Below are positions 1 to 7,046 of a stretch of 16,924 bases of DNA, piece after piece. The translations under genes and the position numbers were made by a program. The stretch is taken from NCBI GenBank assembly GCA_021296375.1, contig JAGWAQ010000017.1:1-16924 (forward strand), given 5' to 3'. Source of the stretch: Alphaproteobacteria bacterium. Lineage in GTDB: Bacteria > Pseudomonadota > Alphaproteobacteria > Puniceispirillales > UBA1172. The notes under the pieces are model-generated. The model saw only the letters and a list, made by a program, of their open reading frames with translations, was not told the origin of the DNA and made no database searches. Numbering within the stretch: position 1 is the stretch's first letter; the number at the start of each line of letters is the position of its first letter.

Positions 1-313
1 GGGCGATCGTCACTGCCGTCAGGGCGGCTAAGAAAAACACCGTCGCCGCCGCCAGCAGCACCCCGCGGGCAAACTGGATGAGCAACGTGCCCGGCGGCAA
101 CTGCCATTGGCGGTGGTAGATAATGATCGGCGGCAGCAGGATGGATTCAATAAACAAACGGAACCACACCGTCTGGCCTGCCGACATGGTGGGGGCCAGC
201 AATTTGGCAAAAACATCAATGCCGGGGATGATCAGCATCGCCATGGTCATCAGCACCATGCCGCGCAGGGGGGCATGGGCCAGAGGTTTTGGAGGGTTGA
301 TGGAATTGCGCAT
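1..313 (-). CDS. DMT/EamA-family transporter, N-terminal part (cut by window edge)
   Basis: The reading frame is open from an ATG at 311-313 (minus strand) to the first base of the window, giving about 104 residues with no stop. The N-terminus is short and polar (MRNSINPPKPLAHAPLRG). A hydrophobic helix containing MLIIPGIDVFAKLL follows, then the segment MSAGQTVWFRLFIESILLPP, a basic turn, and a third helix. This is the usual start of an EamA-repeat (drug/metabolite transporter) protein, where helix 1 carries a D-x-x-x-K and is followed by a conserved R-x-x-x motif in helix 2. Such proteins normally have ten helices and about 290-300 residues, so roughly two thirds lies outside. The substrate cannot be told from sequence. 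No strong ribosome binding site is visible before the ATG, so the start is less certain than the family. It diverges from the suyA-suyB pair. Confidence 0.8.
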   Translation of the reverse strand, partial: MRNSINPPKPLAHAPLRGMVLMTMAMLIIPGIDVFAKLLAPTMSAGQTVWFRLFIESILLPPIIIYHRQWQLPPGTLLIQFARGVLLAAATVFFLAALTAVTIA

Positions 314-425
314 CACGGCTCGCTTCAAACGGCAAATGGAACACCTGCCTCAATGGTCAATTTTGATCTTGGCGGCAAATCCCGGCGATGACCAGCAAAA
401 AATGCCCATCCCCTGTTCTCGGCTG

Positions 426-435
426 CCCCCCCCCC
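426..435. repeat. Homopolymer run of ten C
   Basis: Ten consecutive C residues lie in the intergenic region between the divergent transporter and suyA, just upstream of the 14 bp array. Such a run can slip in replication or be miscalled in sequencing. It is outside any gene I accept. Confidence 0.9.
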
Positions 436-444
436 AGAAAAGTG

Positions 445-500
445 TTTAGGGCAAAATCTTTAGGGCAAACTGTTCAGGCCAAAATGTTCAGGGCAGAATT
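445..500. repeat. Four tandem 14 bp degenerate repeats upstream of suyA
   Basis: Four head-to-tail units of exactly 14 bp can be read: TTTAGGGCAAAATC (445-458), TTTAGGGCAAACTG (459-472), TTCAGGCCAAAATG (473-486) and TTCAGGGCAGAATT (487-500). The core is TT(T/C)AGGGCAAAAT. The array ends 13 bp before a candidate -35 box, where an activator often binds, but it could equally be a neutral slippage duplication. The spacing of 14 bp is not a whole number of helical turns, so adjacent units would face different sides of the helix. Confidence 0.85.
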
Positions 501-513
501 TAATGGAAAACAG

Positions 514-543
514 TTGCCCATCCCCCTGCCTGATGCTTATGAT
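514..543 (+). promoter_or_regulatory. Candidate sigma-70 promoter for suyA-suyB
   Basis: TTGCCC (514-519) and TATGAT (538-543) are separated by 18 bp and lie about 43 bp before the suyA start. The -10 box matches the consensus at five of six positions and the -35 box at four. The tandem array sits immediately upstream and a 12 bp direct repeat covers the expected start of transcription. This is a pattern match only. Confidence 0.5.
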
Positions 544-544
544 G

Positions 545-568
545 CAATTCTTAATACAATTCTTAAAT
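545..568. repeat. 12 bp direct repeat over the predicted suyA transcription start
   Basis: CAATTCTTAATA (545-556) is followed directly by CAATTCTTAAAT (557-568), identical in the first ten bases. It lies just after the candidate -10 box and before the Shine-Dalgarno sequence AAGGAAG (574-580). It could be a repressor site or a duplication in the untranslated leader. Confidence 0.75.
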
Positions 569-585
569 TTTGAAAGGAAGCAGAG

Positions 586-873
586 ATGGCCGAACCGCAT
601 CTCCTGGTTCACCATGAAGGCGATAATGTCGGCGTCGTGGTGGTCGAAAACCTGAAGGCAGGAACTGAAATTCTCTGTGTTGTAACCGAAAACAACACGG
701 ATTTTACCATGACCGTCAATCACGATGTTCCCATTGGCCATAAAGTGGCCCTGCAGGACTTCAGCGAAGGCGATACGATCATGAAATATGGTCAGGATAT
801 CGGCAAGGTTGTTGCCGCCGCCGGTAAGGGTGACCACATCCACACCCATAATCTTAAAACAAAGCGCTGGTAG
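586..873 (+). CDS. suyA: (2R)-sulfolactate sulfo-lyase small subunit (SAF domain, UxaA family)
   Basis: This 95-residue protein is a free-standing SAF domain like the N-terminal domain of altronate and galactarate dehydratases. Visible motifs are DNVGVVV (13-19), VPIGHKVAL (48-56), the glycine-rich turn KYGQDIG (67-73) and the C-terminal GDHIHTHNLK (82-91). With the large subunit it should form the lyase that cleaves (2R)-3-sulfolactate to pyruvate and sulfite in the cytoplasm. The separate small subunit (about 10 kDa) with a ~390-residue partner 9 bp downstream fits the SuyA/SuyB split; uronate-pathway dehydratases are usually one chain of about 500 residues. A good ribosome binding site (AAGGAAG, 574-580) supports the start. 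The alternative is a split hydro-lyase for another sugar acid. Family certain, substrate inferred. Confidence 0.78.
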   Translation: MAEPHLLVHHEGDNVGVVVVENLKAGTEILCVVTENNTDFTMTVNHDVPIGHKVALQDFSEGDTIMKYGQDIGKVVAAAGKGDHIHTHNLKTKRW

Positions 874-882
874 GGGGTTGCC

Positions 883-2055
883 ATGACTTCGAACAACACA
901 TTTTTTGGTTATCGTCGTGAAAACGGCCGTGTTGGTGTCCGCAATTACGGGGCCATCCTTCCTGTAGATGACATTTCAAACGCCGCTTGCGAAGCGGTGG
1001 CCAATAACATTCAAGGCACCATGGCGCTGCCCCATGCTTATGGGCGTCTGCAGTTTGGTGAAGACCTTGAGCTTCATTTCCGCACCATGATCGGCACCGG
1101 CGCCAACCCTAACGTTGCCGCTGTGATCGTCATCGGGATCGAGCCGGACTGGACCCAGAAGATCGTCGACGGGATCGCCAAGACAGGCAAGCCTGTGGCG
1201 GGGTTCTCCATTGAACAGAACGGCGACATCAACACCATCGCGGCGGCATCCCGCACGGCGAAGGAATTTGTCCATATGACGACCGAATACCAGCGTGAGG
1301 AATGCGATATTTCCGAGCTTTGGGTGTCCACCAAATGCGGCGAAAGCGACACCACCACCGGCCTGTCCTCTTGCCCGACCGTAGGCAACATGTACGACAA
1401 GCTGCTGCCAAAAGGCATTTACGGTGTGTTCGGGGAAACCTCTGAAATCACCGGCGCGGAGCATCTCTGTGAAGCGCGTGCCGCCACCCCTGAAGCCGGC
1501 AAGAAGTTCATGAAGATCTTCCAGGCCTATCAGGATGAAGTGATCGAGCCGTTCAAGACGTCTGATCTTTCGGATTCCCAGCCCACCAAAGGCAATATCC
1601 TTGGCGGTCTCACCACCATCGAGGAAAAAGCCCTCGGCAACCTTGAGAAGATCGGCCGCACCAGCACCTATATTGATGCGCTTGGCCCGGCAGAAGCCCC
1701 GGAAAAAGGCAATGGCCTGTATTTCATGGACACGTCTTCCGCGGCGGCGGAATGCGTCACCCTGATGGCGGCCGCCGGTTACGTCGTTCATACCTTCCCG
1801 ACGGGGCAGGGCAATGTTGTGGGCAACCCGATCGTTCCGGTTATCAAGATCACCGGCAACCCCCGCACCGTCCGCACCATGGGCGAGCATGTCGATGTTG
1901 ACGTCTCCGGTGTCCTGCGCCGCGAGATGACGATTGACCAGGCTGGCGACAGCTTGATCGAATGCATCCGTCGTACCGCCAATGGCCGGATGACGGCGGC
2001 AGAAGCTCTTGGTCACAAGGAATTCGTCATGACCAAACTTTACCGGAGCGCGTAA
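883..2055 (+). CDS. suyB: (2R)-sulfolactate sulfo-lyase large subunit (UxaA/altronate dehydratase family)
   Basis: This 390-residue catalytic subunit has the UxaA-family sequence in order: GYRRENGRVGVRN (9-21), GANPNVAAVIVIGIE (73-87), KCGESDTTTGLSSCP (151-165), GETSEITGAEHL (184-195), GNILGGLTTIEEKALG (237-252) and PTGQGNVVGNPIVPVIKI (306-323). In this family the conserved Cys and acidic residues hold a catalytic metal; C152 and C164 are candidates. The H-x-x-G-C motif near residue 51 of altronate dehydratases appears here as PHAYGR without the Cys. Expected reaction: C-S cleavage of (2R)-sulfolactate to pyruvate plus sulfite. It starts 9 bp after suyA and is surely co-transcribed. A strong terminator follows the stop. 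The Ldh2-family gene beyond supports a sulfolactate role, but a sugar-acid dehydratase is not excluded. Confidence 0.77.
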   Translation: MTSNNTFFGYRRENGRVGVRNYGAILPVDDISNAACEAVANNIQGTMALPHAYGRLQFGEDLELHFRTMIGTGANPNVAAVIVIGIEPDWTQKIVDGIAKTGKPVAGFSIEQNGDINTIAAASRTAKEFVHMTTEYQREECDISELWVSTKCGESDTTTGLSSCPTVGNMYDKLLPKGIYGVFGETSEITGAEHLCEARAATPEAGKKFMKIFQAYQDEVIEPFKTSDLSDSQPTKGNILGGLTTIEEKALGNLEKIGRTSTYIDALGPAEAPEKGNGLYFMDTSSAAAECVTLMAAAGYVVHTFPTGQGNVVGNPIVPVIKITGNPRTVRTMGEHVDVDVSGVLRREMTIDQAGDSLIECIRRTANGRMTAAEALGHKEFVMTKLYRSA

Positions 2056-2094
2056 CCTCGCGCACCGGACCCGTCATCGTTATGTGATGATGTT

Positions 2095-2148
2095 GCCGCG
2101 GCAGGTCTTGCCCTTTAATGACGGGCAGATGTGCCGCGGCGTTTTTTT
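2095..2148 (+). terminator. Intrinsic terminator after suyB
   Basis: GCCGCGGCA (2095-2103) pairs perfectly with TGCCGCGGC (2132-2140). An inner stem TGCCC/GGGCA (2109-2113 with 2123-2127) extends the structure. A run of seven T (2142-2148) follows one base after the stem. It should stop or reduce transcription between suyB and the dehydrogenase. Confidence 0.85.
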
Positions 2149-2186
2149 CATGTGGCTATTTTCATCTGGCCATTTTCATGTGGTCT
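2145..2186. repeat. Three tandem 14 bp repeats starting in the terminator T-tract
   Basis: TTTTCATGTGGCTA (2145-2158), TTTTCATCTGGCCA (2159-2172) and TTTTCATGTGGTCT (2173-2186) are consecutive, and a further T run (2186-2191) continues the phase. The first unit overlaps the T-tract of the suyB terminator. The array fills the leader of the dehydrogenase gene up to its ribosome binding site. Confidence 0.85.
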
Positions 2187-2205
2187 TTTTTGAAGGAAAC
2201 TCCTG

Positions 2206-3201
2206 ATGCCCATCATCTCCCGTGATCAGTTATGCGCCACCATTACCGCCGCTCTTACGGCTTCCAATACCGCGCCTGCTCATGCCGGGGCCGTCGCGCG
2301 CGCCCTGACCCTTGCCGAGATTGACGGCAAGAAAGGCCATGGTCTGTCGCGGGTGCCGAGTTACGCCGGGCAGGCAAAGTCGGGCAAGGTTGATGGCCAT
2401 GTCGCGCCGCAAATGTCGCGGCCAAAACCGGCGGTGCTGGCGATTGATGCCGGTCACGGTTTCGCTTACCCAGCGTTTGAGCTGATGGCGGATGAATTGC
2501 CGAAACTGGCCGCGGAAATGGGGGTGGCGATGGCGGGGGTTTATCGATCCCATCATTATGGTGTCGCCGGGCATCATGTTGAACGGGCGGCTGATCAGGG
2601 CATGGTGGCGCTGCTGTTTGGCAATACGCCGGCCGCCATGGCGCCTTGGGGCGGCAAGACGCCGTTGATGGGCACCAACCCGATCGCCTTTGCGGCCCCG
2701 ATCGCCGGACGCCCGCCGATGGTGATTGATCTGGCGACGTCGAAAGTCGCCCGTGGCAATATCATGGCGGCCCATCAGCGCGGCGAGGATATTCCCGAAG
2801 GCTGGGCGCTTGATCAGCATGGCGCCCCCACCACCGATAGCGGCGCTGCCCTGAACGGCACGATGGTTCCTCTTGGCGATGCCAAAGGCGCGGCACTGGC
2901 CTTGATGATCGAGGTGCTGGCGGCGGCTGTCACCGGCGCCGGATTTGGCCATCAAGCCAGCTCATTCTTTGAGGCCGACGGCACGCCCCCGAACACCGGC
3001 CAGATGATGCTGATGATCGACCCCGGGGCGATGGCCCCGAATTTTGCCGAACGTCTGGCGGGCCTGGCGGCGCTGATCGAAGGTGATGGCGCGCGCTTGC
3101 CCGGTGGCGGACGGATGGCCAAACGTGCCGCCGCTGACGCCGGAATTGAGGTCAATGACAAGGCCTGGCAAGCGGCGCTTGATCTGGCCGCCGGTGCTTG
3201 A
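2206..3201 (+). CDS. comC: Ldh2-family NAD(P)-dependent oxidoreductase, probable (2R)-3-sulfolactate dehydrogenase
   Basis: This 331-residue protein belongs to the malate/L-lactate dehydrogenase type 2 family (not the Rossmann-fold LDH). Motifs: KKGHGLSRVPSY (42-53) with H45 and R49, RSHHYGVAGHH (114-124) with the catalytic-type histidine pair H116/H117, PLMGTNPIAFA (153-163), DLATSKVARG (175-184), GWALDQHGAPT (199-209) and GDAKGAALAL (224-233). ComC enzymes of this family interconvert sulfopyruvate and (2R)-sulfolactate with NADP(H). Next to SuyAB, that would make the substrate of the lyase from sulfopyruvate (from cysteate or (S)-sulfolactate). Other family members act on malate, ureidoglycolate or 2,3-diketogulonate, so the substrate rests on context. 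Ribosome binding site AAGGA (2193-2197). A terminator separates it from suyB, so its expression may differ. Length is usual for the family. Confidence 0.68.
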   Translation: MPIISRDQLCATITAALTASNTAPAHAGAVARALTLAEIDGKKGHGLSRVPSYAGQAKSGKVDGHVAPQMSRPKPAVLAIDAGHGFAYPAFELMADELPKLAAEMGVAMAGVYRSHHYGVAGHHVERAADQGMVALLFGNTPAAMAPWGGKTPLMGTNPIAFAAPIAGRPPMVIDLATSKVARGNIMAAHQRGEDIPEGWALDQHGAPTTDSGAALNGTMVPLGDAKGAALALMIEVLAAAVTGAGFGHQASSFFEADGTPPNTGQMMLMIDPGAMAPNFAERLAGLAALIEGDGARLPGGGRMAKRAAADAGIEVNDKAWQAALDLAAGA

Positions 3202-3276
3202 GAAAAAAATTGGATATCAGGACGCGCTTGTTTAGACTTGGTCCATCCTGTGAACGCGCCGCAAGGGAGTTAAGGC

Positions 3277-5202
3277 ATGAGTTTCCAGCATTGGTCGATT
3301 GATGTTGATAACGCCGGCATTGCCTGGCTGACCATCGACGTGAAGGATAAATCCGTCAATGTCCTGACGCGCGCGGTGATTGCCGAATTGGCCGATGCCG
3401 CCAGTCAACTTGAAGCGATGCCCGGCCTCTCCGCCATGGCGATGATCTCCGGCAAGCCCATGGGCTTTGTCTATGGCGCGGATATCAATGAGTTCGAGGC
3501 GCTCGAAGATGAGGCTGATGTCGCCGCCCTCCTGGACGAGGTTCACGCGACGTTCCAGCGGATTGCCGATTTGCCCTGCCCAACCGTGGCGGGGATCGAC
3601 GGTTTCGCTCTTGGCGGCGGGCTTGAACTGGCCCTGCTTTGTGACCGCCTGGTGATGACGTCTTCACCCAAAACCCAGGTCGGGTTCCCGGAAGTCAAGC
3701 TCGGGCTGATGCCCGGCTATGGCGGGACCGGCCGCGCCTATGCCCGGGTTGGTGCCGCCGCTGTGCTTGACATGATGTTGACAGGCCGCATGGTGGGCAG
3801 TGCCGAAGCCCTCGCGTCAGGGCTGGTGGATGCGCTGGCGGAAGATCGCGACCAGCTGAAAGCGGCGATGGCCGATGTGCTGGCCACCCTTGGCGGGGGT
3901 AAACCTCCGCGTCCTGTTGTCAGCGGTGAAGATACCGCCGCGCTGGTCGCGGAAGCGAAAGACAAATTCACCAAACGGGCGCGACCGGACCATACCCCCG
4001 CGCCCTTTGCCATTCTTGACCATATTGCTGAAAACGCCCCTGACGCCGCGGCAATTTCAGCGGCGGAAAAATCAATTTTCCCCAGCCTGATGGTCAGCCC
4101 GGCTTCAGACGGCTTGCGGCGGGTCTTCCAATTGACAGATATGGTGCGGAAAACCGCCCGCGGTTCTTCGGGTATCGAGAACGTCCATGTTGTTGGCGCC
4201 GGTGTGATGGGGGGGGATATCGCCGCTGTTGCCGCCATGTCGGGCCTGACGGTGACCTTGTCGGATCGTGATGAAAATGCCATTGCCAATGCCATTGATC
4301 GCGCGCGGGTGCTGTATGAACGTCGCCTCAAGGCACCGGAGAAGATCAACGCGGCCATGGATCGCCTGATCGCTGACCATGCCCAGAGCGGGCTGGCGGA
4401 TGCTGACCTGGTGATCGAGGCCGTGGCGGAACGTCTTGACGTCAAGCAGGCGGTGTTCGCGGCCCTTGAAGCGCGGGTCAAGCCTGACGCTATTCTTGCC
4501 ACCAACACATCCGCCATTCCGCTTGAGCAGATCGCCGAAGCGCTGACCAATCCCGGGCGGTTGATCGGCTTGCATTTCTTTAACCCGGTGCCGGTGCTGC
4601 CGCTGGTTGAGGTGATCTGGTCGACCGTATCCGATGAAGATTCCGTCGCCCGCGGGATGCAGTTCGCCGGGCAATTGAAGAAAATGCCCATCCGCTGTAA
4701 ATCCAGCCCCGGCTTTGTCGTTAACCGTGCGCTCCTGCCCTATATCAATGCCGGACTGGAACTCATGCTGTCGGGTGTTGAGGCCGACAAGATCGACGAA
4801 GCGCTGGTGGAATTTGGCATGCCCATGGGGCCGGTGGAACTGGCGGATCAGATCGGGCTTGATGTTATGCTCGACGCGTCAACGCCCCTCGGGTTGCCGG
4901 CGGTCGTTCAAGCGTCGCTTGCCGAGCATATCGCCGAGGGCACCATCGGGCGGAAATCCGGGCGCGGCTATTACACCTGGGCCGACATGAAGGCGGAACG
5001 CCCCCGCGCCAGTTATGACGCGAGGGAACTCCAGAAACTGGCGGAAGATTTGCTCAGCCATATGGTGCGCGAATGCCAGGCGGCGGTGGATGAAGGCGTG
5101 GTCGGTTCCGCTGATGATGCGGACGCGGCGATGATCTTCGGCGTGGGCTACCCGCAATTTCGTGGTGGCCCATTGCATTACACCCGTTTAAACACCAACT
5201 AA
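3277..5202 (+). CDS. fadJ: Bifunctional enoyl-CoA hydratase / 3-hydroxyacyl-CoA dehydrogenase (FadB/FadJ type)
   Basis: The 641-residue protein joins a crotonase domain (about 1-190) to a 3-hydroxyacyl-CoA dehydrogenase (about 300-640). In the crotonase part the oxyanion-hole segment VYGADI (65-70) and both catalytic glutamates, E117 (ALGGGLELAL) and E139 (GFPEVKLGL), are present, so hydratase activity is expected. The dehydrogenase part has the NAD motif GAGVMGG (307-313), a ribose-binding D330, the catalytic histidine H433 in HFFNPVPVLPLVEV, and SPGFVVNR (477-484). It ends with the family signature GYPQFRGGPLHY. It converts enoyl-CoA to 3-ketoacyl-CoA in beta-oxidation. It is 70-80 residues shorter than E. 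coli FadB/FadJ with no motif lost, so linkers are shortened. No thiolase is nearby. A GGGAG-type ribosome binding site precedes the ATG. The acyl-CoA dehydrogenase follows after 30 bp. Confidence 0.9.
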   Translation: MSFQHWSIDVDNAGIAWLTIDVKDKSVNVLTRAVIAELADAASQLEAMPGLSAMAMISGKPMGFVYGADINEFEALEDEADVAALLDEVHATFQRIADLPCPTVAGIDGFALGGGLELALLCDRLVMTSSPKTQVGFPEVKLGLMPGYGGTGRAYARVGAAAVLDMMLTGRMVGSAEALASGLVDALAEDRDQLKAAMADVLATLGGGKPPRPVVSGEDTAALVAEAKDKFTKRARPDHTPAPFAILDHIAENAPDAAAISAAEKSIFPSLMVSPASDGLRRVFQLTDMVRKTARGSSGIENVHVVGAGVMGGDIAAVAAMSGLTVTLSDRDENAIANAIDRARVLYERRLKAPEKINAAMDRLIADHAQSGLADADLVIEAVAERLDVKQAVFAALEARVKPDAILATNTSAIPLEQIAEALTNPGRLIGLHFFNPVPVLPLVEVIWSTVSDEDSVARGMQFAGQLKKMPIRCKSSPGFVVNRALLPYINAGLELMLSGVEADKIDEALVEFGMPMGPVELADQIGLDVMLDASTPLGLPAVVQASLAEHIAEGTIGRKSGRGYYTWADMKAERPRASYDARELQKLAEDLLSHMVRECQAAVDEGVVGSADDADAAMIFGVGYPQFRGGPLHYTRLNTN

Positions 5203-5238
5203 GACCAGTTTTTCTTTTATCCTCGTGAGGACATGACC

Positions 5239-7041
5239 ATGTACACAGCGCCCCTGAAAGATATTCAATTCGTGTTAAATCATGTGGCTGATATCAATAA
5301 GGTCACCGCCGCCATCAACCGCCAGGACGACATCACCCCTGATCTGGTGGACGCGGTGCTGACCGAAGCGGGCAAGCTGGCGGCTGATGTTATTGCCCCC
5401 ACCAACCACACCGGCGATCAAACCGGCTCAAGGCATCACGAGGATGGCCGTGTCACCACCCCGGCGGGCTTTGCCGAAGCCTATCAAGCGATGGCGGAAG
5501 GCGGCTGGACGGCGATGGACGCCGCTGAAGAATACGGCGGGCAGAATATGCCGATGGTCGTGTCGTCGATGGTCAATGAGATCTGGCAATCTGCCAATAT
5601 GGCGTTCGCGCTCTGCCATCTGCTGACCCAGGGGCAGGTCTACGCGCTCCAGAAATCGGCGTCAGAAGAGCAGAAAAACCTCTACCTTCCGCCGATGCTG
5701 GAAGGCCGCTGGACCGGCACCATGAACCTGACGGAACCGCAAGCCGGGACAGACCTTGCCGCCATCAAGACGAAAGCGGTGAAAACCGAATCCGATGCCC
5801 TCGGCACCCATTACCGCATTTCCGGCCAGAAGATTTACATCACCTATGGTGAACATGACATGGCGGAAAACATCATCCACCTTGTGCTGGCGCGCACCCC
5901 TGATGCGCCGGAAGGGGTGAAGGGGATTTCCGTCTTTATCGTGCCGAAATTCCTCGTCAATGCTGACGGTTCGCTGGGGGAACGCAATGATGTGCATTGC
6001 GTGTCGATCGAAAAGAAACTGGGGATCAAAGGCTCCCCCACCGCGGTTTTGTCTTATGGCGATAACGAAGGCGCCGTCGGCTACCTCGTGGGGGAAGAAA
6101 ACCGCGGGCTTGAGATCATGTTCGGGATGATGAACCACGCCCGTTTCTCGGTTGGCTTGCAAGGGCTGGCGGTATCCGAACGTGCGCTCCAGCAGGCGAT
6201 TGGCTATGCCATGGACCGCAAGCAAGGCACGCCTCTCGGGGGGCAGTCCGGCGACGCCATCATCAATCACCCTGACGTCTTGCGCATCATCACCACCATG
6301 AAAGCGGAAATCGAAGCCATGCGCGCGCTGGCGGCGGTCGGTGGCGCGGCGATGGATCTTGCCCATGGCGGGGCTGAAGCGGATCGCGCGTTTTGGGATG
6401 AACGCGCCGCCCTCTTGGTGCCGATCATCAAGGGCTGGCTGACGGAACGTTCACTGGCGGTGACATCCCTCGGGGTGCAGGTTCATGGCGGCATGGGCTT
6501 TATCGAAGAAACCGGCGCCGCCCAGCATTACCGCGATGCCCGCATTCTGCCGATTTACGAAGGCACCACCGCCATTCAGGCCAATGACCTTGTGTTCCGC
6601 AAAACCCTGCGCGATGAAGGCAAGGCGGTGTTCACATTCCTTGATGAAATCGATGCTGAAATGATCACCCTTGCGGGCAATGATCATCCCGTGGTGGCGT
6701 CTGCCGCCATGGCGGTGACCGATGCGCTGGCCGATGCGCGACTGGCCATCAACCACATTTTATCAAGCGCCAATGACCCCCGCCGTTCGGCGGTCAGCGG
6801 GTCAAACTACGTCATGCTGATGGGGTACCTGGCGGGCGGCTGGCTGATGGCACGATCAGCGGCAAAGGCGGCGGAACAACTCGAGGCCGATGGGGCTGAT
6901 GAAAACTTCCTCAACGCCAAGCTGGTGACGGCCGACAGTTACATGGGTCATGCCCTGCCGCAGGTGATGGCGCTGGCGCGCTCGATCCTGGCTGGTGATG
7001 ACGCTGTGCTGGCCATGCGGCCCGACTGGTTGCAGGGGTAA
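5239..7041 (+). CDS. Acyl-CoA dehydrogenase, ~600-residue DmdC-like class
   Basis: An FAD-dependent acyl-CoA dehydrogenase of about 600 residues. Visible are the flavin/substrate segment MNLTEPQAGTDL, YITYGEHDM, KKLGIKGSPT, the helical part VQVHGGMGFIEET, and the active-site stretch ILPIYEGTTAIQANDL, whose Glu (443 from the upstream ATG, 441 here) is at the position of the catalytic base in this class. The length, the start YTAPLKDIQFVL and the C-terminal helical extension fit the branch containing DmdC (methylmercaptopropionyl-CoA dehydrogenase of DMSP demethylation) and many fatty acyl-CoA paralogues. DmdC identity cannot be claimed from sequence alone. An in-frame ATG at 5233 lies only 2 bases after the GAGG at 5227-5230, while the ATG at 5239 is 8 bases away; I chose the latter. 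With FadJ it covers the first three steps of a beta-oxidation cycle. Confidence 0.88.
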   Translation: MYTAPLKDIQFVLNHVADINKVTAAINRQDDITPDLVDAVLTEAGKLAADVIAPTNHTGDQTGSRHHEDGRVTTPAGFAEAYQAMAEGGWTAMDAAEEYGGQNMPMVVSSMVNEIWQSANMAFALCHLLTQGQVYALQKSASEEQKNLYLPPMLEGRWTGTMNLTEPQAGTDLAAIKTKAVKTESDALGTHYRISGQKIYITYGEHDMAENIIHLVLARTPDAPEGVKGISVFIVPKFLVNADGSLGERNDVHCVSIEKKLGIKGSPTAVLSYGDNEGAVGYLVGEENRGLEIMFGMMNHARFSVGLQGLAVSERALQQAIGYAMDRKQGTPLGGQSGDAIINHPDVLRIITTMKAEIEAMRALAAVGGAAMDLAHGGAEADRAFWDERAALLVPIIKGWLTERSLAVTSLGVQVHGGMGFIEETGAAQHYRDARILPIYEGTTAIQANDLVFRKTLRDEGKAVFTFLDEIDAEMITLAGNDHPVVASAAMAVTDALADARLAINHILSSANDPRRSAVSGSNYVMLMGYLAGGWLMARSAAKAAEQLEADGADENFLNAKLVTADSYMGHALPQVMALARSILAGDDAVLAMRPDWLQG

Positions 7042-7046
7042 ATTTC

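Noticed and set aside
445..500. CRISPR array or plasmid-type iterons
   Set aside because: Units are directly abutting with no spacers, and no cas gene, rep gene or origin-like AT-rich region is present.
388..573. Short plus-strand open frame (61 codons) spanning the 14 bp array upstream of suyA
   Set aside because: It has no good ribosome binding site, and its peptide simply mirrors the tandem DNA repeat and the poly-C run.
976..2016. 346-codon open frame on the minus strand inside suyB
   Set aside because: Composition shadow: arginine/glycine/histidine-rich translation with no recognisable domain, fully antisense to a gene with strong family motifs.
3210..3238. TTGGAT/TAGACT pair with 17 bp spacing before fadJ as an internal promoter
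   Set aside because: Only three and four matches to the consensus boxes; expected by chance.
3738..4691. 317-codon open frame on the minus strand inside fadJ
   Set aside because: Serine/alanine/arginine-rich, no domain, antisense to conserved catalytic regions; typical of GC-rich DNA.
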